Assembly: GCA_024809215.1 (NCBI GenBank)
Contig: JANUBW010000012.1
Location: forward strand, 269,556 to 333,555
Length of the DNA: 64,000 nucleotides
Direction of reading: 5' to 3'
From: Niastella sp. OAS944
Lineage (GTDB): Bacteria; Bacteroidota; Bacteroidia; Chitinophagales; Chitinophagaceae
The notes beneath the pieces were generated by a model. The model was given only the letters and a program-made list of their open reading frames with translations. It made no database searches and was not told the DNA's origin. This document shows positions 55,724 through 64,000 of the stretch, in pieces; the first letter of the stretch is position 1, and every line of letters begins with the position of its first letter. The translations under genes and the position numbers were made by a program.

Positions 55724-57316
55724 TTACCATCCGGGATTTTGTGCAATATTCGGGTTCACTGAAATTTCACTGTTTGGTATAGGGAACAATACGCTTCTCG
55801 ATGTTATGCGGCCTGCCTGTGCTATAGCCGGGGCCGATAAAGCAGACGGCATGGTGGCCTGGTAGTCGGCCACCAGTTGCTGCATTGTAGTAACATACAT
55901 ACCCCATCTTATAAGATCGTGTTTACGAATTCCTTCAAAAGCCAGCTCACAAAAGCGTTCTTTTTTTATGGCTTCCAAAAAATCAACCTGCGCCAAACCG
56001 GCTGGTAAATCGGCAGTAGCATCAGGCGCATTTACCGGTTTGGCATACCCGCGGCGGCGTACCATATTCAACGCGTCATAAGCTGCAGTGGTTGGGCCAT
56101 TCAATTCATTCTCGGCTTCAGCAAACATCAATAACACATCGGAATACCGCAGCATGGGGAAATTGATGGGCGTAAAATCCTGGCTCTTGGGTTTGAACAA
56201 TTCATATTCTCTTCTCCATTTACCGGCGCTTCTTTCATAGATCTGGGTGGCCGTCCAGTTTGTTCGGGTAACCGGCGCCGAAGTGCCGGAGCCTGTAGGT
56301 ACAAAACGGTAAGGAGCAATGGTCCAGTCGCGGCGCGTATCGCCTGCGCCATAAGCATTGTATAATTTGCCGGTAGTGTGCACATAATCGTAGGCAAAAC
56401 CGGTATCTATATTGGGGCAATACACGCCCATCCACGAACCCAGGTAACCACCTTCGCGTATCTGCTCGGTATTATTGCCATAATATTCCACTTCCCATAA
56501 ACACTCTTTTATATCAAACTTATCCTGCGCATGGTTTATGAAGATCTGCGAAAAGTTGCTATTGAGGGCATGTACATTCGATTGTATTACTTTGGCTGCA
56601 TAGTTCTTTGCATCGGTATATTTTGCCTCATCATGTAAAGGGGCGCCGGCCATAGTAAGGTAAACGCGGGCCAACATGGCCTGTACAGCTGTTTTTGAAA
56701 TACGGCTGTTGTAACCATAATAGGTAATATCTTTTACAAGACCTTCCGCTTCTTTCATATCCTGTATTATCTGTGCATATACTTCTGCAACCGATGAACG
56801 TGGCAATGGCGGTTCAACCGGCGACTCCATTGGCTGGGTGCGCAGCGGAACAGCGCCAAAATTATCAACCAGTACAAAATAATAGAAGGCCCGTAGGAAC
56901 AGCGCCTGTCCTTTTACTTCATTGCGGGCCGAATCGCTTACCTGTGCCTTATCGATGTTAGCCAGTAACATATTGGCCCGTTCAACGCCCGTATACAGGG
57001 CTTCCCAGCAACGGTTCAGGTCAAGCATCGAGGCATCTATTGTATTGGACATATACCCTGTGGTTTGTCCTTTCAGAAAGAACTCATCGCTAAAAGCAAG
57101 ATATCCGAATAACGCCGAACCATAGGTGCGGCGGTCGCCCAGCCGGTCGTACACCGCGCTCAACGCGCGGTCGAGATCGTTTTGGGTGCGGTAATAATTT
57201 TCAGGCGTAACGGAATCGGTAGGTTTTGTTTCCAAAAATTTCTTACAACTTATAAGGCATACCATTACCAACACCGGTACAATAAGCTGGCTATATTTAA
57301 ATTTGCTGATCTTCAT
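55724..57316 (-). CDS. susD: SusD/RagB-family glycan-binding lipoprotein
   Basis: A 530-residue outer-surface lipoprotein with lipid Cys24 (VCLISC). The SusD signatures are present: the early block TDSVTPENYYRTQNDLDRALSAVY, TPR-like helices (GQALFLRAFYYFVLVDNFG), and the C-terminal RYSDVLLMFAEAENEL, FEGIRKHDLIRWGMY and VLFPIPNSEISVNPNI. It forms the lid of the SusC transporter and binds oligosaccharide at the outer surface. It follows susC by 17 bp. The name denotes the family role; the glycan is not starch by any evidence here. Confidence 0.95.
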   Translation of the reverse strand: MKISKFKYSQLIVPVLVMVCLISCKKFLETKPTDSVTPENYYRTQNDLDRALSAVYDRLGDRRTYGSALFGYLAFSDEFFLKGQTTGYMSNTIDASMLDLNRCWEALYTGVERANMLLANIDKAQVSDSARNEVKGQALFLRAFYYFVLVDNFGAVPLRTQPMESPVEPPLPRSSVAEVYAQIIQDMKEAEGLVKDITYYGYNSRISKTAVQAMLARVYLTMAGAPLHDEAKYTDAKNYAAKVIQSNVHALNSNFSQIFINHAQDKFDIKECLWEVEYYGNNTEQIREGGYLGSWMGVYCPNIDTGFAYDYVHTTGKLYNAYGAGDTRRDWTIAPYRFVPTGSGTSAPVTRTNWTATQIYERSAGKWRREYELFKPKSQDFTPINFPMLRYSDVLLMFAEAENELNGPTTAAYDALNMVRRRGYAKPVNAPDATADLPAGLAQVDFLEAIKKERFCELAFEGIRKHDLIRWGMYVTTMQQLVADYQATMPSALSAPAIAQAGRITSRSVLFPIPNSEISVNPNIAQNPGW

Positions 57317-57333
57317 TTACAGGCAATTTATCG

Positions 57334-60300
57334 TTAGAAGGTTACATTTAATCCCAGGGTAAGCGTTCTGGCTTTGGGGTAAGCCGACCAGTCGAACCCG
57401 GGTGTAAGCGCACTGTTCCTTACAGACACTTCAGGGTCCACACCGGTATAGTTCGTCCAGGTGATCAGGTTTTGCGCCGCTGCATACAACCTGATGTTTT
57501 TGATCTTTATTTTCTTTAATGAAGCCGCCGGCAGATTGTAGCCCAGCGCCACCGTTTTAAGCCGTACAAAGGAACCGTCTTCAATAATACGGGTTGAATA
57601 TACATTCGGGCCCTGCACACCAGCAGCAGGCATATCAGTATTGGTATTCTCGGTCGTCCAGCGGTCCTCAAATGATTTAAACATGTTCAGGTACTGCCGG
57701 GCTTCGGCGCCTTCAAATACAATGCGGTTCGCATTCAGGATATCATTTCCATATGACCATTGAAAGAAAATATTCAGATCGAAATTGTTGTAACGGAAGT
57801 TATTTGAAAAGCCCCCAATGTGAACGGGTATGGGGTTGCCGATATAGGTTTGATCATTGGCATCCACCACGCCATCGTTATTCAGATCAACGTATTTTAT
57901 GTAACCGGGTTTTATCAGCGAACGGTCGAGCCCGTTATTGGGCACATCATCGCGCAGCACATAAGTGCCGTTTGGCAATTGGTTAAAGTCGTCATACTGG
58001 TAAAGCCCGTTGAACAGGTAACCCATAAACAAGGCCACCGGCATATTGGGGCGCGCCAGGTAGGGCAGCGAATTATTGAAGTTATCGTTCCAGGTTACGC
58101 GGGTGGTAAGGCTGGGCTGATTTTCATTCAGTTCAAGTATTTTATTGCGGTTGAATGCAATATTGAAGTTGGTGCTCCAGGTGAATTTCTTGCTATCGAT
58201 ATTCACTGTATTTAAAGTAAGCTCAACACCCCGGTTATTTACCTTACCAATGTTTTTATATGCAGCGGGATAACCAGTTGAGGAAGGTAATGAAGCAAGC
58301 AACAACAGTTTATCGGTTACCTTATAGTAATAGTCGGCCGTTACACTAATGCGGTTATTCAGTAAGCCTACATCGAGCCCCACATTGGTTTGCGCGGTAT
58401 TTTCCCATACCAACGTTGGGTTGCCAACTTCAACAGGTGCAGAACCGGGAATATGCGTATTGTTGAAATAATAGCCGGGTGTTGTATTGGCGCTGCCATT
58501 GGTAAAACCGGTTTGCCGCAATACACTCAGGTAAGCAAAATCGCCTACCCGGTTATTACCGGTTACGCCATAACCCACACGCAGCTTCGCTTCGGAGAGT
58601 AGTTTTATGTTCTTCATAAACTTCTCTTCATGAATGCGCCAGGCAAATGAACCAGATGGGAAATAACTCCATTTATTACCGGTTGGAAATTTTGAGGAAC
58701 CATCGGCCCTGAAAGAAGCAGTGAAAAGGTACCTGTTATATAATGTATACATGGCCCGGCCGAGGAAAGACGCCAAGGTATTTTCCGAGATCGATGATGC
58801 ACTCAAAACGGGCATACCCTCATCGAGCCCGCTGATACCTAAATATTCATTAGGTACTTTATTGGCAGTAAAACCATCTATTACCGTTTTTTGTTCCTGC
58901 AAGGTAAAACCACCCACCAGGTTCAATTGATGGTCCTTATTGAACCGTTTGTTCCAGGTAAGTGTATTTTCATTCAGCCAGCTGCTGGTGGTATTGTTGT
59001 TTATAGATCCGTTTATGCCATTGGTTTGGCCGTATACGGTAAGCGGATTTCCCGCCGAAGTTTTTGAATTGTTGAAGAGCTCGCGCCGAACTGAATTACG
59101 GGTGATGCCGCCGGTTACCCGCAGCGTGAGGTTCTTCAGCAGTTTATATTCAAGGTACGTATTGGCAAACAAGGCATTGGTAAAGGCCATGTTATAAGCA
59201 TTCTCGGCCTGCACCACAGGGTTTACCCGCAGGTCAACGGTTGAAGTAATATTGGGATCGAAGGGATCATCCGCAAAGGACAGATCGGCAATGGAGTCGC
59301 CGGTAAGCGGGCGGTAGCCCCAGGCGCTGTAAAAAGCATAGGAAGAGGCATTGATGCCATTGTCGCCGCCATTGGTAGCTATCTGGCCATTTGCCCTGAG
59401 CGATGAATAATTCACGTTCACGCCCACTTTAACTTTTGAACTTACCGTTTGGTCGAGCACTATCCTACCCTGGGCACGCCGAAAACCACTATTAATAAGA
59501 ATACCATCCTGATCGAGCAAAGAACCGGAAAGCGCATACCTGGTTTTATCGGTGCCGCCGCTGATCGATACACTATGGCTCCACATGGGCGCGGTGCGTA
59601 ACATTTTATCCTGCCAGTTTACGCCGGTGGCATCTTTGTATGAATCGAGCGTTTTACCATTCTTCAGGTACGTGGTAGCGGCCGAAGTGGGGTTCAGTTC
59701 AAACTGGTATTTCACAAACTCGTATGGGCTCATCACTTTCTGCCGTTTTATTTCTTTTTGCCAGCCATACCAGCCACTATACGTTACTACGGGCACGCCT
59801 ATTTTTCCTTTTTTTGTGGTAATGATAATTACGCCATTTGCGCCACGAGCGCCATAAATGGCAGTGGCCGATGCATCTTTCAACACTTCAATAGATTCAA
59901 TTTCATCGGGATTGAACATATTGTTATTGGGAATTTCAACGGGAAAGCCATCAATAACATAAAGCGGCGCATTGCTTTGGGTAATGGAATTGCCGCCCCG
60001 TATAACAATGAGGTTGCTTTGTCCCGGTTGACCGTCAACAGCAGAAACCTGCACACCGGCTACGCGGCCTGCAAGCGCATCTTCAATAGAAGGCACGGGC
60101 GCTTTTTTTACATCGGGCATTCTTACCTGCCCTACGGAGCCGGTGAGGTCTTTTTTTCGAACGCTGCCGTACCCGATGACTATCACATCATCGAGGTCCT
60201 TCAGGCTTGTTTCAAGCTTTACATTATAAACGGTGCCGGTTGCACTCAACCGTACCTGTTTAGGTGTAAAACCCACAGAAGAAATAGTAAGTACTACGCC

Positions 60301-60531
60301 GGTAGTGCTGTTTAAGGTAAGACTAAAGTATCCGTCTTCATTGGTGGTGGCGGTAATTGGTTTTCCCTTTACCTCAACCGAAACACCTTCGAGCGGTTCG
60401 TTATTGAGATCGGTGACCTTACCGGTAATTACTTTGGCTGTAGTTGGTGGTGCATTTTGTGCAGTAGCTTTGGTAATTAGCAAAAAAGCAGTTACAATCG
60501 TCAGGCAGATCGCAGTCAATGTTTGTTTCAT
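57334..60531 (-). CDS. susC: SusC/RagA-family TonB-dependent outer membrane transporter
   Basis: A 1065-residue outer-membrane protein that imports oligosaccharides with SusD and TonB energy. It has a signal peptide, a carboxypeptidase-regulatory-like N-terminal domain (ITGKVTDLNNEPLEGVSVEV), a plug domain (about 120-235, APLYVIDGFPVEIPN, ASATAIYGARGANGVIIITT) and a 22-strand barrel ending in the aromatic TLTLGLNVTF. Twin LacI operators lie 72-102 bp upstream, and the LacI gene is divergent. It starts the first PUL transcription unit, which runs on through the lipoprotein and the symporter fusion towards 43344. Confidence 0.96.
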   Translation of the reverse strand: MKQTLTAICLTIVTAFLLITKATAQNAPPTTAKVITGKVTDLNNEPLEGVSVEVKGKPITATTNEDGYFSLTLNSTTGVVLTISSVGFTPKQVRLSATGTVYNVKLETSLKDLDDVIVIGYGSVRKKDLTGSVGQVRMPDVKKAPVPSIEDALAGRVAGVQVSAVDGQPGQSNLIVIRGGNSITQSNAPLYVIDGFPVEIPNNNMFNPDEIESIEVLKDASATAIYGARGANGVIIITTKKGKIGVPVVTYSGWYGWQKEIKRQKVMSPYEFVKYQFELNPTSAATTYLKNGKTLDSYKDATGVNWQDKMLRTAPMWSHSVSISGGTDKTRYALSGSLLDQDGILINSGFRRAQGRIVLDQTVSSKVKVGVNVNYSSLRANGQIATNGGDNGINASSYAFYSAWGYRPLTGDSIADLSFADDPFDPNITSTVDLRVNPVVQAENAYNMAFTNALFANTYLEYKLLKNLTLRVTGGITRNSVRRELFNNSKTSAGNPLTVYGQTNGINGSINNNTTSSWLNENTLTWNKRFNKDHQLNLVGGFTLQEQKTVIDGFTANKVPNEYLGISGLDEGMPVLSASSISENTLASFLGRAMYTLYNRYLFTASFRADGSSKFPTGNKWSYFPSGSFAWRIHEEKFMKNIKLLSEAKLRVGYGVTGNNRVGDFAYLSVLRQTGFTNGSANTTPGYYFNNTHIPGSAPVEVGNPTLVWENTAQTNVGLDVGLLNNRISVTADYYYKVTDKLLLLASLPSSTGYPAAYKNIGKVNNRGVELTLNTVNIDSKKFTWSTNFNIAFNRNKILELNENQPSLTTRVTWNDNFNNSLPYLARPNMPVALFMGYLFNGLYQYDDFNQLPNGTYVLRDDVPNNGLDRSLIKPGYIKYVDLNNDGVVDANDQTYIGNPIPVHIGGFSNNFRYNNFDLNIFFQWSYGNDILNANRIVFEGAEARQYLNMFKSFEDRWTTENTNTDMPAAGVQGPNVYSTRIIEDGSFVRLKTVALGYNLPAASLKKIKIKNIRLYAAAQNLITWTNYTGVDPEVSVRNSALTPGFDWSAYPKARTLTLGLNVTF

Positions 60532-60602
60532 ACGGCTATGTTCTATAACAAAAATGCTGAATACAATTAGCAGAACAAAAAAAGTTGAGATTAAAATATT
60601 AT

Positions 60603-60633
60603 GGGAACATTCCCATTTTACGGGAACATTCCC
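60603..60633. promoter_or_regulatory. twin LacI-type operators between lacI and susC
   Basis: Two palindromes GGGAACATTCCC at 60603-60614 and 60622-60633 have the same 19-bp spacing as the pair before the GH97-fusion gene; one is the reverse complement sense of the other pair. They lie 51 bp before the lacI start and 72-102 bp before the susC start, so the regulator may control itself and the operon. Confidence 0.88.
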
Positions 60634-60683
60634 AATGTTGTTTTAATTTGTTTTCTTTGTAGCAACCTTTTAATCCTTCTTTA

Positions 60684-61697
60684 ATGAAGCGACACCAGAT
60701 AACGATTGTAGATATTGCCAACAAGTTGAACCTGTCTAAATCAACAGTTAGCCGTGTATTGACGGGCCACCCGAGTGTAAGCGAAAAAACGCGTAAGGCG
60801 GTGCTTGAGCTGGCCGAGAAAATGGATTACCAGCGCAACATGTTATCCATAAGTTTGCTTAACCAGAAAAGCAATACCATTGGCATCATTGTTCCCGAAT
60901 TTATGAGTTCCTATTTCCCACAGGTGATCATCGGCGCACAGGAAATTGCGGCCCAGGAAGGGTACAATACTATTATTTGTCATAGCAACGAGAATTATGA
61001 AACAGAAGTGGCCAATACCAAACTGATGCTGGCCAACCAGGTTGATGGCGTGCTGGTATCCATTACCAAGGAAACAAGGAACTTCGATCACCTGAAAGTT
61101 TTTGAACGCAAAGGCATTCCCATTGTTTTCTTTAACCGGGTTTGTGAAGACATGAGTGTTCCCAAGGTAGTGGTGGATGATTATGAAGGCGCCTTTCGCG
61201 CCGTGGAGCATCTTATAAAAAGAAAGAAAAAACGGATTGCGCATCTGGCCGGGCCTGATTCACTACCCATAAGCGTTAAAAGGCTGCGTGGCTATCGCGA
61301 CGCGCTTAAGAAATATGAGATTCCCATCGATGAAGAACTTATTATTCCCTATGATCTTACACTGGCCAAGGTAAAGATCTATGTGAACCATTTGTTGCAG
61401 CTCGACAACCCGCCCGACGCTATTTTCGCCATCAACGATCCTACGGCTATTGAAGCTATTAAGATCATTCGCAAAAAAGGACTGCGGGTGCCGGAGGATA
61501 TGGCCGTAGTGGGTTTCAGCAATGATTATGTGTCGGAATTAATTGACCCACCGCTTACCACGGTATCGCAACCGGTAAAGGAAATGGGCAGTACGGCAGC
61601 CCGGTTGCTGATAGATCAGATAAACCGGGAAGTTTCGGAGTGGAAATCGATTATAAGGGTTTTAAAAACAGAGTTGATTGTGAGGAAATCGAGTTAA
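60684..61697 (+). CDS. LacI-family transcriptional regulator of the PUL
   Basis: A 337-residue regulator. The HTH domain (about 5-50, TIVDIANKLNLSKSTVSRVLTGHP) and hinge helix (KAVLELAEKMDYQRN) are typical, and a periplasmic-binding-protein-like sugar domain follows (about 65-335, NTIGIIVPEFMSSYFPQVI, PDAIFAINDPTAIEAIKI, VGFSNDYVSELIDPPLTTV). It is divergent from susC with twin palindromes between, and a second pair lies before the GH97 gene, so both PUL blocks are probably its targets. The inducer is likely a sugar released by the PUL. The stop overlaps the convergent FMN reductase-like gene. Confidence 0.95.
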   Translation: MKRHQITIVDIANKLNLSKSTVSRVLTGHPSVSEKTRKAVLELAEKMDYQRNMLSISLLNQKSNTIGIIVPEFMSSYFPQVIIGAQEIAAQEGYNTIICHSNENYETEVANTKLMLANQVDGVLVSITKETRNFDHLKVFERKGIPIVFFNRVCEDMSVPKVVVDDYEGAFRAVEHLIKRKKKRIAHLAGPDSLPISVKRLRGYRDALKKYEIPIDEELIIPYDLTLAKVKIYVNHLLQLDNPPDAIFAINDPTAIEAIKIIRKKGLRVPEDMAVVGFSNDYVSELIDPPLTTVSQPVKEMGSTAARLLIDQINREVSEWKSIIRVLKTELIVRKSS

Positions 61698-62341
61698 CGC
61701 AAAAACTTCGGCGTTCCCATATCTATCGGCCCTTTATCGGGCCAGGGGCCATTGGGAATAATGAGTTCTGAATGCGGCCAGGCAATCCAGTTATTGCGGG
61801 GCATTGCCGCCGCCGTTACCAGGTTCTGCAAAACAATATGCAAATCGGCTAAGCGCCATACATCTTCATTGGGATCATCTTCTTTACCCGCCGATGCCTC
61901 CATCGCTTCCTGCCCGGTGCGCGACAATACCACCGTTGAACAGGGCGGGCTCCAGCAGCCCAGTCCGCCAAAAACAGCCTGCAGCCTGGCGGCTACTTCT
62001 ATGCCGCCTACTGAATCCATGGTAACAGCACTGGCCATCGGCTTGCCGAAAAAGGCCGGGGTATTTTCAAAAGCCGTGGTCACTTCTACAAACCGTTGTA
62101 ACGGTGAGCTCCAGTTGTTCCAGTAAACACCGGTGACCACCAGAAAAGCATCGCAATTAAATAAAAGGTTATACATCTCATTTATAGAAGGCTGGGGATC
62201 GGTAAGCGTTAAAAGAGTACATTGTTGCTGCAGTTGACTGGTTAATATTTCCTTTGCATGTTTCGCCACCGCATAGGAGTTACCGGCAGTTCCCCGCAGG
62301 GAACCATTAATAATGAGCATATTTTTAGAAGCAGTTGTCAT
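61694..62341 (-). CDS. NADPH-dependent FMN reductase / flavodoxin-like protein
   Basis: A 215-residue flavodoxin-fold protein. The phosphate-binding loop is INGSLRGTAGNSYAVA, the second FMN element is VVTGVYWNNWSSPLQRFVE, and a third element is VTMDSVGGIEVAARLQAVFGGLG. The fold and length fit NAD(P)H-dependent FMN reductases. The frame extends three codons to a TTG, but the ATG at 62341 (MTTASKN) is preferred. It is divergent from the next gene by 27 bp and its stop overlaps the lacI stop by a few bases on the opposite strand. Confidence 0.82.
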   Translation of the reverse strand: MTTASKNMLIINGSLRGTAGNSYAVAKHAKEILTSQLQQQCTLLTLTDPQPSINEMYNLLFNCDAFLVVTGVYWNNWSSPLQRFVEVTTAFENTPAFFGKPMASAVTMDSVGGIEVAARLQAVFGGLGCWSPPCSTVVLSRTGQEAMEASAGKEDDPNEDVWRLADLHIVLQNLVTAAAMPRNNWIAWPHSELIIPNGPWPDKGPIDMGTPKFLR

Positions 62342-62368
62342 AGCATTCAAAGTTACTTATATTTGGTT

Positions 62369-63259
62369 ATGCGCACCATCATCCTTTCCCTGCTTCTTTC
62401 TTGTCATGTAGCAACACATGCACAGGAAAAACCAATCGTTATTCCTTTTGAACTAACAAAATATAACAATCTTTCTGTACCTGTGGTCATTAATAAGAAA
62501 GACACGGTGCATTTGATGCTTCATACCGCGAGCAGTTCAGTGACGTTGATAGAAGAAAGTGTAAAAAAATTGAGCACCCTTAATTTCAGCGGCACCGATA
62601 CCGTTACAAGCTGGGGCAGCAGTGAAAACACATCGAGGTTTAGCCCGGGCAATACCCTCCAGATAGGTGGGCTTACCATAGAGCAGGAACCTATTTGGGA
62701 AGACAAATATTCAGGTCACTTTACCGATGGCAAGTTTGGACTTGGCCTATTTAAAGACAAAGTGATTGAAATTGACTTTGATAAAAAACAAATCGTTTTG
62801 CATAACAGCCTGCCGCCAAAAGTCAAAAGTTATACAATGTTGCCGGCCAAATTTGACCATAACAAGCTGTTTGTACAAGCAACCTGCAATACCGGCCACG
62901 ACACTGTAAGCAATAGCTTTCTTATTCATTCCGGTTACTCGGGCGGGGTATTGTTCGATGACCAATTTGTAGCCGATCATAAACTGAATGAATATTTACA
63001 GATAACAGACACCAAAGAAATGAAAGACGCATTTGGCAATGCGCTAAAAACCCGCAAGGCTGTGTTACCAGGTTTTACCATTGGCAAAACAACTTTACAG
63101 AATGCCCCGGCTAACTTTTTCGAAGGCGCCCTTGGCCGCCAAAAAATGAGCTTTATTGGTGGCGACATCATAAAACGGTTCAACATCATCATCGATGCGC
63201 AGCGAACGAGTGTTTATCTGCGGCCTAATAAAGGAAGAAAAAGCGCTTATTTCAGCTAA
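62369..63259 (+). CDS. aspartyl-protease-fold protein lacking both catalytic aspartates
   Basis: A 296-residue secreted protein with signal peptide (ILSLLLSCHVATHAQ). Two halves of a retropepsin/pepsin-like fold are visible, but the catalytic DTG/DSG positions read LMLHTASSS (His52) and FLIHSGYSGG (His187), so both Asp are replaced. Between them, FTDGKFGLGLFKDKVIEIDFD is the hinge typical of the family, and FIGGDIIKRFNIIIDAQ is the C-terminal block. It probably is not an active aspartyl protease; binding or another chemistry is possible. The start at 62369 is chosen for the signal peptide. The last 4 bp overlap the convergent coiled-coil gene. Confidence 0.8.
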   Translation: MRTIILSLLLSCHVATHAQEKPIVIPFELTKYNNLSVPVVINKKDTVHLMLHTASSSVTLIEESVKKLSTLNFSGTDTVTSWGSSENTSRFSPGNTLQIGGLTIEQEPIWEDKYSGHFTDGKFGLGLFKDKVIEIDFDKKQIVLHNSLPPKVKSYTMLPAKFDHNKLFVQATCNTGHDTVSNSFLIHSGYSGGVLFDDQFVADHKLNEYLQITDTKEMKDAFGNALKTRKAVLPGFTIGKTTLQNAPANFFEGALGRQKMSFIGGDIIKRFNIIIDAQRTSVYLRPNKGRKSAYFS

Positions 63260-63690
63260 CCGGCTTTGGGGTGTTTAGGCTCGGTATATTTTTTTAATCG
63301 CTTTTCGTTCTTTGCTATCCTCTTTTTGGTAGCCTTAATATTTTTATTCAGTTTATCAACCCTGTCGGTTTCGCGCCTTGCAGTTTTAGCATCTTTGCGG
63401 GCAGCGCTCGAGCTTTTATCGGCCCTTTTGGCCAGCTTTCTGTTCTTGGGATCATCGCTTAATTTATCGGCTGCGGTTGAGTTTGCATTGGCAGAACGCT
63501 GGGCTTTTGCGATAGCTTCGCCTTTAAGTTTTAATCTTTCCTCTAACTGTGTTTGCAGATCGGCCAGTTTCGATTTGTCTTCATCTATTTTTGATACCAG
63601 GGAAAGGGAATCAGCATTCTGCGTTTGTGCAGTGGAGGATATACAAAATGCTAAAAATAACACAACGGTTAACAGCACAATTCTTTTCAT
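63256..63690 (-). CDS. secreted coiled-coil protein of unknown function
   Basis: A 144-residue protein with signal peptide (IVLLTVVLFLAFCISSTAQ). Residues about 30-130 are strongly charged and helical (KIDEDKSKLADLQTQLEERLKL, KNIKATKKRIAKNEKRLKKY), rich in Lys, Ala and Asp, which points to a long coiled coil in the periplasm. No family is recognised. The end overlaps the convergent protease-fold gene by 4 bp. Confidence 0.7.
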   Translation of the reverse strand: MKRIVLLTVVLFLAFCISSTAQTQNADSLSLVSKIDEDKSKLADLQTQLEERLKLKGEAIAKAQRSANANSTAADKLSDDPKNRKLAKRADKSSSAARKDAKTARRETDRVDKLNKNIKATKKRIAKNEKRLKKYTEPKHPKAG

Positions 63691-64000
63691 AACGCCATTT
63701 TAATGGTTCAGAGGATTTTATCTACAACTATAAGTATACAGTTGACCTGTAAAATTACAGCTAAGGGGTATTTTATTTATAATAACTGCTTAATATCATA
63801 CAATCCAGGTCTTTTAGCATATTTTCTGGTAATATAAATTAGAATGGCAGAGATTAGTTTATAATTACTCTATTATAAAATTATTTTTCGGGCGATAAGT
63901 TAAAATGGAAGTGTCTAATTCTTTGTGTAAATAAAATATAAGTAACTGTATTAGAGAGATTAATCCCCCGGGCAGGTGAAGCGAAGTGAGGCGGAGCGTA
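63691..64000. other. AT-rich end region without a recognised gene
   Basis: This 310-bp stretch has no convincing frame on either strand and no RNA gene or clear hairpin that I can support. It begins just upstream of the coiled-coil gene start, so its first part probably holds that gene's promoter. The last 30 bases are purine-rich and GC-rich compared with the rest. Confidence 0.6.

Noticed and set aside
62258..62368. A 37-residue N-terminal extension of the aspartyl-protease-fold protein
   Set aside because: It would overlap the divergent FMN reductase-like gene and place the signal peptide inside the protein.

Overview
The window reads as a chromosome segment of a Bacteroidota member, most likely in or near the Chitinophagaceae (Niastella/Chitinophaga-like). 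The grounds are a SusC/SusD pair, lipoproteins with Bacteroidota-type lipoboxes, several FtsX/MacB-like permeases without ATPases, LytS/LytTR two-component genes, a LacI-controlled polysaccharide utilisation locus (PUL), weak Shine-Dalgarno signals and moderate GC. No rRNA, tRNA, insertion sequence or CRISPR array was seen. The family placement is inference.

Layout. (1) 1-8438, minus strand: a probable six-gene operon of tolC-, acrA- and acrB-type genes, an MlaC-like gene, a small lipoprotein gene and a PD40 propeller protein cut by the left edge. (2) 8696-16111: two MacB/FtsX-like permeases (minus) divergent from a LytS-type kinase and LytTR regulator (plus). (3) 16207-21056: SDR, AraC regulator, alpha/beta hydrolase, second AraC regulator and zinc alcohol dehydrogenase. 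(4) 21082-26146: a third FtsX-like permease, an ECF41-type sigma factor with a DoxX gene, a fatty acid hydroxylase-type protein and a five-repeat secreted protein. (5) 26152-30702: a protease cassette made of a metacaspase-subtilase fusion, a CHAT/caspase-like protein and a divergent EcsC-family gene. (6) 30813-34299: a lipoprotein and an oligopeptidase B.

(7) 34352-61697 is a large PUL. A plus-strand LacI regulator lies divergent from susC, susD, a DUF5017-like lipoprotein, a sodium:solute symporter fused to a putative glycosidase, a CBM-like/putative glycosidase fusion, an SGNH hydrolase and a beta-helix protein. A second block holds a GH97/putative glycosidase fusion, a GH2 enzyme and an FAD oxidoreductase. 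Twin GGGAAYRTTCCC palindromes, 19 bp apart centre to centre, occur about 70-100 bp upstream of both the susC and the GH97 start codons. They probably are the LacI operators that join the two blocks into one regulon. The putative glycosidase module occurs in three paralogous copies, each in a different fusion.

(8) 61694-63690: an FMN reductase-like protein, an aspartyl-protease-fold protein whose two catalytic aspartates are replaced by histidine, and a secreted coiled-coil protein. The last 310 bases carry no recognised gene.

The two systems that most deserve a second look are the triplicated fusion module in the PUL, including the transporter-hydrolase fusion, and the caspase/subtilase/CHAT cassette.
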